A DNA stretch of 64,000 bases from JAWLHU01 sp049324875 (GTDB taxonomy: Bacteria > Bacillota > Sulfobacillia > Symbiobacteriales > Symbiobacteriaceae). The stretch's first letter is position 1; the number at the start of each line of letters is the position of its first letter. The notes under the pieces were generated by a model, which was given only the letters and a program-made list of their open reading frames with translations, was not told the origin of the DNA and ran no database searches. The translations under genes and the position numbers were made by a program. Positions 59,761 to 64,000 of this stretch are shown piece after piece. The DNA is taken from positions 16,750 through 80,749 of the forward strand of contig JBMONC010000058.1 in assembly GCA_049324875.1 (NCBI GenBank), written 5' to 3'.

Positions 59761-60552
59761 ATGCGCTTTTACTGGGACCTGTTCTGGGGCTACCTCTCCC
59801 AGTACGCCAAGAGCCGGATGGCCTACCGCTGGGACTTCATCGCCGGCCTGGTGAGCGACCTGCTCTACCAGATGGCCTCGGTGATCTTCCTGCTGGTGGT
59901 CTTCCGACAGGTGCCCAACCTGGCGGGCTGGCGGCAGGAGGAGGTCTTCTTCGTCTACGGCTACTTCCTCTACCCCTACGCCCTCTTCGGCGCCTTCGCC
60001 AACGGGGTCTGGGACTTCTCGGACAAGTACATCGTGAAGGGGGAGCTGGACCGGCTCCTGCTCCGGCCCGCCAATGCCCTCTTCCAGCTGGTGCTGGAGG
60101 GGGTGGAGCTGGAGCCGCTGCTGGGCCTGGTGACCGGCACCGCCATCATGGCCTGGGCGGGCGGGCAGCTGGGGCTGACCTTCCAGTGGTACGACCCGCT
60201 GCTGCTGCTGGTGCTGACCCTGGGCTCCACCCTGGTCTACCTGGGGGTCTACCTGAGCCTCGCCTGCATCAGCTTCTGGTACGACGGGCGGACCGGTCTC
60301 ACCAACCTGACCTGGAACCTGAACAACTACGGGCGGTACCCCACCGTGATCTACAACCGGGCGCTGCGGATCCTGCTCAGCTGGATCCTGCCCTTCGCCT
60401 TTGTCGGCTTCTACCCGGCGGCCACCTTCCTCCGGCGGGAGTCCTTCCTCCTCTGGGGGCTGCTCACCCCGCTGATCGGCCTTGCCTTCTTCGGCTTCGC
60501 CGTCCTGCTCTGGCGGATGGGGATCCGCCGGTACCACTCCACCGGCAGCTAG
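59761..60552 (+). CDS. ABC-2 permease (ABC2_membrane_6-like), second subunit
   Basis: 263 aa, ATG after GGGAGGGTGA, 5 bp from the first permease. Six hydrophobic segments. The shared family pattern is SRMAYRWDFIAGLVSDLLYQ, IVKGELDRLLLRPANALFQL and YNRALRILLSWILPFAFVGF. Last gene of the exporter operon; substrate unknown. The oxidoreductase in the operon may make or modify the cargo. Confidence 0.85.
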   Translation: MRFYWDLFWGYLSQYAKSRMAYRWDFIAGLVSDLLYQMASVIFLLVVFRQVPNLAGWRQEEVFFVYGYFLYPYALFGAFANGVWDFSDKYIVKGELDRLLLRPANALFQLVLEGVELEPLLGLVTGTAIMAWAGGQLGLTFQWYDPLLLLVLTLGSTLVYLGVYLSLACISFWYDGRTGLTNLTWNLNNYGRYPTVIYNRALRILLSWILPFAFVGFYPAATFLRRESFLLWGLLTPLIGLAFFGFAVLLWRMGIRRYHSTGS

Positions 60553-60556
60553 TCGC

Positions 60557-60588
60557 GCAAAAAGCCCCCCGGCGGGGGGCTTTTTGCG
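60557..60588 (+). terminator. Terminator after the ABC-2 operon
   Basis: Stem GCAAAAAGCCCCCC / GGGGGGCTTTTTGC with a short loop and T-run within the stem's 3' arm. Confidence 0.85.
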
Positions 60589-60794
60589 TGCGGGGTCCGC
60601 GTTAGAGCGGCGATCAGGCGCAAAGTGCCGGGCACCTGGGTGACGCCCGGCGCCATCTCCTCGGCGCTGCCCTCCAGGGGCCGCAGGTCGCCCACGGCCA
60701 GATCCAGACAGGCGGTTCTGCTCTGCTGGATCGCCAGGGCTTCCATCTGGCCCGGCCAGGCAGCAGGTTATTCCGCGGAAGATAGCCAACTTGA

Positions 60795-60807
60795 TTCATC
60801 AGATGAA
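60795..60807. promoter_or_regulatory. Palindrome TTCATC-A-GATGAA before the ROK regulator
   Basis: A perfect 13-bp palindrome in a short AT-rich stretch, 23 bp before the start codon. Probable operator for autoregulation. Confidence 0.45.
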
Positions 60808-60830
60808 AGAAGAGGGGCGGAGGTGTGGGG

Positions 60831-62093
60831 TTGGAGAGATCGCCGAACGAACGCCGCTTGCTCAGAGGGTTGAACGTGGCCCTGGTGGCCGGGCTCCTGC
60901 GCCGGCACCAGCCCGTCTCCCGGGCCGAGCTGGCCGAGCGGGCGGGGCTGGCCCGCTCCACCATCACCGGAATTACCGCCCTGCTGCTCCGGGAGGGGCT
61001 GGCCCGGGAGACCGGGGAGGCGGAGTCCACCGGGGGCCGGAAGCCCGTCCTGCTGGAGTTGGTGGCCGAGGCCCGGCTGGTGGCGGCGGTCCGGCTGACC
61101 GCCCGCACCATGACCCTGGGGCTGACCGACCTCTCCGGCCGCCTGCTGGTCCGCCACCGGCGGGCGCTGCGGGGCGATCGGCAGCCGGAGGAGGTGCTGA
61201 GCCAGGTATCCACCTGGGTGACGGAGATGCTGCGGGAGTACGGGCCGGAGAGCGAGCGGGTGCTGGGGGTGGGGATCAGCCTGCCGGGGCGGGTCCGGGA
61301 CGGGGTGCTGCTGCAGAGCGAGCCGCTGGGCTGGCGGGAGGTGGCGGTGCAGGCGGAGATGGAGCAGCGGCTGGGCCTGCCGGTCCTGGCGGAGAACGAG
61401 GCCAACGCCCTGGCGCTGGGTGAGCTGCGCCACGGGGCCGGCCGGGGCTGCTCCAACCTGGTGGCCGTCACCCTGGGGGGCGGTGTGGGCGGCGGCTTGA
61501 TCGCCGGGGGGGCCATCCTCCGGGGGAGGGCCGGGGCGGCGGGGGAGCTGGGCCACGTCCAGGTGGATGAGGCCGGGCCCCGCTGCTGGTGCGGCCGGAA
61601 GGGCTGCCTGGAGGCGCTGGTCAGCGACGAGGCGCTGGCGGGGCAGGCGCTGCTGGCCATCGACCGGGGGGCCGACTCGCTCCTGCTGGAGATGGTGGAG
61701 GGGCGCCGTCAGGCGGTCACCCGGGAGGCGGTGGTGGCTGCCGCCCAGGATGGCGATCCGCTCTGCCGGCGGCTGCTGGAGCAGGCGGGCCACCGGATCG
61801 GGACCGTGCTGGCCCAGGTGGCCAACGCCCTCGCCCCGGACCTGCTGGTGCTGGGCGGCGAGGCGGTGGAGCAGGCCGGGCCGCTGCTGATGGAGCCGAT
61901 CCGGCAGGCGCTGCACCCCCGGCTGGTCCCGTGGGTGGCCGGCCTGCGGGTGGAGGCGGGCGCCCTGGGGGAGGCGGCCTGCCTTATCGGCGTGGCAGAG
62001 CAGGCGCTGGACCGGGTCTTCCAGCTGCCGCTCTACCAGCCCGAGGCGGAAGAGGACCCCCTCAACATTGCCATCTGGCTGCCGGAGGAATGA
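60831..62093 (+). CDS. ROK-family transcriptional repressor (NagC/XylR type)
   Basis: 420 aa from TTG 60831, 7 nt after GGAGG; GTG 60825 lies inside the site. An N-terminal winged helix (PVSRAELAERAGLARSTITG, about residues 28-48) is followed by the ROK domain: LGVGISLPGRV, the sugar-site ENEANALALGE, GGGVGGGLIAGG, AGELGHVQVDE and the zinc-binding CWCGRKGCLEAL. The last helices are normal. It probably senses a sugar or glucan product and controls the GH66-like gene that overlaps its stop. Confidence 0.92.
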   Translation: MERSPNERRLLRGLNVALVAGLLRRHQPVSRAELAERAGLARSTITGITALLLREGLARETGEAESTGGRKPVLLELVAEARLVAAVRLTARTMTLGLTDLSGRLLVRHRRALRGDRQPEEVLSQVSTWVTEMLREYGPESERVLGVGISLPGRVRDGVLLQSEPLGWREVAVQAEMEQRLGLPVLAENEANALALGELRHGAGRGCSNLVAVTLGGGVGGGLIAGGAILRGRAGAAGELGHVQVDEAGPRCWCGRKGCLEALVSDEALAGQALLAIDRGADSLLLEMVEGRRQAVTREAVVAAAQDGDPLCRRLLEQAGHRIGTVLAQVANALAPDLLVLGGEAVEQAGPLLMEPIRQALHPRLVPWVAGLRVEAGALGEAACLIGVAEQALDRVFQLPLYQPEAEEDPLNIAIWLPEE

Positions 62094-62095
62094 GC

Positions 62096-63763
62096 ATGGA
62101 CTGCTATCCGCACAAGGCGCAGTACCGGCCCGGCGAGACGGTCCTGATCCTCACGGAAGGGGTGCCGGAGGCCGCCGTCCGGCTGGAGGCGGCCCTCTTC
62201 CACCTGCACCGGGAGATCGAGCGGCTGGAGGCCCGCCCCGGCGATCCGATCGCCTGGCAGAGCCCGGCCTCCGCCGTGCCCACCGCCTTCGGGGTAGAGG
62301 TTTACGCCCTGGATGGCCGCGGAGCGCGGCTGGCGGTGGCCGCCACCGCCTTCGACGTGGCGGAGGCCTGGTGGCGTGCGCCGCGCCTCGGCTTCATGAC
62401 CGACTTTGCGGTGGGGGAGACCTTGAGTGAGACCCAGCGCCGGTTCGACCTGCTGACCCGGCTCCATCTCAACTGCCTGCACTTCTATGACTGGTTCTTC
62501 AGCCACCACCAGTACCTGCCGCCGGAGGAGAACTTCGTCGACTCGCTGGGGCGGGAGCTTTCGCTGATCACCGTCCGCCGGAAGATTCGGCTGGCCCACC
62601 GGGCGGGGATGGTGGCGCTGGCATACGGTCCGGTTTACGGGGCGGAGGAGGCCTTCGTGGCCGAGCACCCGGACTGGGCCCTCTACCGGAGCGACGGAGT
62701 CCCCTTCAACGTCGCCCGGCTCTTCTACATCATGGACTTCCGGCCCGAGAGCCCCTGGACTCGGCACATCCTGGGCCAGTATGTCCAGGCGGTGGCGGAG
62801 CTGGGCTTCGACGGGGTGCAGATCGACCAGTACGGCTACCCCAAGCGGGCGCTCCCCTACCCGGGGGAGATGGGACAGGCCTCCCTCGACCTGAGCGAGC
62901 TCTTCCTGCCCTTCATGGAGCGGGCGCAGGCGGCGCTGGAGCGGGTGAAGCCCGGGGCCCGGCTGATCTTCCATGCCGTGAACAACTGGCCGCTGCGCCA
63001 GGTGGCCGGGGGACCGCAGGCGGCCAACTGCATCCAGGTCTTCTCCCCCCATGAGACCTACCGGGACCTGCGGGATCTGGTGCGGAACGCCCGGGCGCTG
63101 GCGCCGGAGAAGCCGGTGATCCTGGCGGCCTACCTGAAGCCCTTCCAGAGTGAGCCGCCGGAGCGGGCGGAGAACGCCCTCCGGCTGCTGACAGCGGTAA
63201 TCCACGCCGCCGGCGGCTACCAGGTGCTGCTGGGTGAGGGGGACGGGGTGCTGACCGAGGGTTACTACCCGCACTACGCCCGGCTCCGGCCCGAGGGCGT
63301 GGCGCTGATGCGCCGCTACATGGACTTCATCGTCCGCTACGGTCCCCTGCTCCACGCTCCACCGGAGCAGGAGATCTCCGAAACCCACTGCGGCGGGGTG
63401 ACCGAGGTCTTCTCCTTCGAGGGAGCGCCCACCAGCCCCATCCCCCGGCCGGGGGCGGTCTGGTCGGCGATCCGGGACCACGGTGGCCTCTTCTCCATCA
63501 ACCTGGTCAACCTGACCGGCAGCGGGAGCGGGCGCTGGAATGAGGGGCAGGCCGACCCGCCGGTCATCCGGTCGATGGTGGCGGTCTGCAAGGTGCTGGA
63601 GCCGGTGGAGGCGGTCTACGCCGCCACCCCCGACTCGGGCACCGGGAGCCTGGTGCCGCTGCCCTTCACGGTAGAGCCGGACCCGCACTCGGGTCACGTG
63701 CTGCGGGTGCCCCTGCCGGACCTGTACGGCTGGAACCTGATCCTGATCAGCCTTCGGACTTGA
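62096..63763 (+). CDS. GH66-like glycoside hydrolase (dextranase/cycloisomaltooligosaccharide synthase family)
   Basis: 555 aa from ATG 62096, 7 nt after GGAGGA; ATG 62090 would overlap the site. No signal peptide. An N-terminal beta domain (YRPGETVLILTEG) is followed by a TIM barrel with GFMTDFAVGE, NCLHFYDWFFSHHQYLPPEE, VAELGFDGVQIDQYGYPK (nucleophile Asp in IDQYG, about residue 245) and AGGYQVLLGEGDGVLTEGYY. A C-terminal beta domain closes it. GH66 enzymes act on alpha-1,6-glucans; a cytoplasmic form would use imported isomaltooligosaccharides. Confidence 0.82.
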   Translation: MDCYPHKAQYRPGETVLILTEGVPEAAVRLEAALFHLHREIERLEARPGDPIAWQSPASAVPTAFGVEVYALDGRGARLAVAATAFDVAEAWWRAPRLGFMTDFAVGETLSETQRRFDLLTRLHLNCLHFYDWFFSHHQYLPPEENFVDSLGRELSLITVRRKIRLAHRAGMVALAYGPVYGAEEAFVAEHPDWALYRSDGVPFNVARLFYIMDFRPESPWTRHILGQYVQAVAELGFDGVQIDQYGYPKRALPYPGEMGQASLDLSELFLPFMERAQAALERVKPGARLIFHAVNNWPLRQVAGGPQAANCIQVFSPHETYRDLRDLVRNARALAPEKPVILAAYLKPFQSEPPERAENALRLLTAVIHAAGGYQVLLGEGDGVLTEGYYPHYARLRPEGVALMRRYMDFIVRYGPLLHAPPEQEISETHCGGVTEVFSFEGAPTSPIPRPGAVWSAIRDHGGLFSINLVNLTGSGSGRWNEGQADPPVIRSMVAVCKVLEPVEAVYAATPDSGTGSLVPLPFTVEPDPHSGHVLRVPLPDLYGWNLILISLRT

Positions 63764-63808
63764 CCACGGCTTCCTGTCGGTCGTGCTCGGAAGTGGGGGT
63801 TTGCTTTG

Positions 63809-64000
63809 CCACGGATTCCCCTGAAAATGACGGCCACGGATTACACGGATTACACGGATGAAGACATGAAAACTTACAATGATGGGGTTCGTGCCCTTTT
63901 CATCAGGGGTGCTGGTGCGAAGCACCGCACCATGGTGGTTACACGGATTACACGGATAAAACAAATACATTTATAAAAATGTGAATGGGCTTTTTTCATG
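63809..64000. repeat. Dispersed ATTACACGG element, copy 6, extends past the window
   Basis: Outer arm CCACGGATTCCCCTGAAAAT at 63809, as at 8.8 kb and (inverted) 13.17 kb. CACGG-unit ends follow at 63834, then the hairpin core (GGTGCTGGTGCGAAGCACCG), then a second start GGTTACACGGATTACACGG with another left end near 63936. Two copies therefore seem nested or in tandem. Confidence 0.75.

Noticed and set aside
60549..60746. 65-codon minus-strand frame after the ABC-2 operon
   Set aside because: No ribosome site, and its 3' end lies inside the terminator stem at 60557-60588. The peptide looks plausible but support is insufficient.

Overview
The window comes from a GC-rich, low-AT-skew bacterial chromosome with a strong Firmicute signature. 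It has a GerD-like germination lipoprotein, CotF-type coat proteins, a T-box leader in front of argS, GatCAB, a CsoR/CopA pair, Shine-Dalgarno sites close to AAGGAGG and many GTG/TTG starts. High GC plus spore genes fits a Symbiobacterium-like thermophilic endospore former best. That assignment is inference; there is no rRNA here.

Layout. 1-2.4 kb: 3' end of gltX, a tandemly duplicated tRNA-Ser(GCT)/tRNA-Lys(CTT) pair with its promoter, and gerD. 2.4-8.8 kb: an XPB-type helicase with a partner protein, and a large multidomain sensor kinase. 9-15.3 kb: a transglycosylase, pcrA and ligA. 15.4-17.7 kb: two oligopeptide-ABC ATPases behind a 330-nt leader. 18.1-24.7 kb: two divergent gene sets, one resembling 5'-deoxynucleoside salvage (two MTAP-like phosphorylases, MtnA-like isomerase, class II aldolase) and one for futalosine menaquinone synthesis (mqnE-mqnC-mqnA). 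25.3-28.6 kb: gatCAB. 28.7-35.6 kb: housekeeping and surface genes, rlmCD-like methyltransferase, and a LysM gene that looks disrupted. 35.8-43.6 kb: a copper-response island (csoR, copA, a two-component system whose sensor has a Met/His-rich loop, Met-rich secreted protein, DUF2933-like protein, cupredoxin lipoprotein), with lgt embedded. 43.8-45 kb: a helix-hairpin-helix protein, a probable new selenoprotein and a small protein. 45-53.7 kb: MFS/MarR pair, small unknown genes, MoaD-like/beta-propeller pair, EamA transporter. 53.7-60.6 kb: T-box-argS, coat genes, and an ABC-2 exporter operon with a Gfo/Idh/MocA oxidoreductase. 60.8-63.8 kb: ROK regulator and GH66-like enzyme.

The strongest new observations are as follows. 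(1) At 44341-44772 a thioredoxin-like reading frame is interrupted by one in-frame TGA followed directly by a Cys codon, with a 7-bp hairpin whose G-starting loop lies 19 nt downstream. This is a bacterial selenocysteine insertion arrangement. (2) Three promoters in the copper island share one geometry, TTCACA-like hexamer, N5, TCCAC(A/C), N9, then TANNNT, and a fourth keeps the downstream half. This defines a likely regulon of the local response regulator. (3) A dispersed intergenic element built of ATTACACGGATTACACGG arms occurs at five or six places. One copy has perfect 28-bp inverted ends, so it behaves like a small non-autonomous mobile element. (4) Nucleoside salvage genes sit divergently beside the radical-SAM menaquinone genes whose by-products they could consume.
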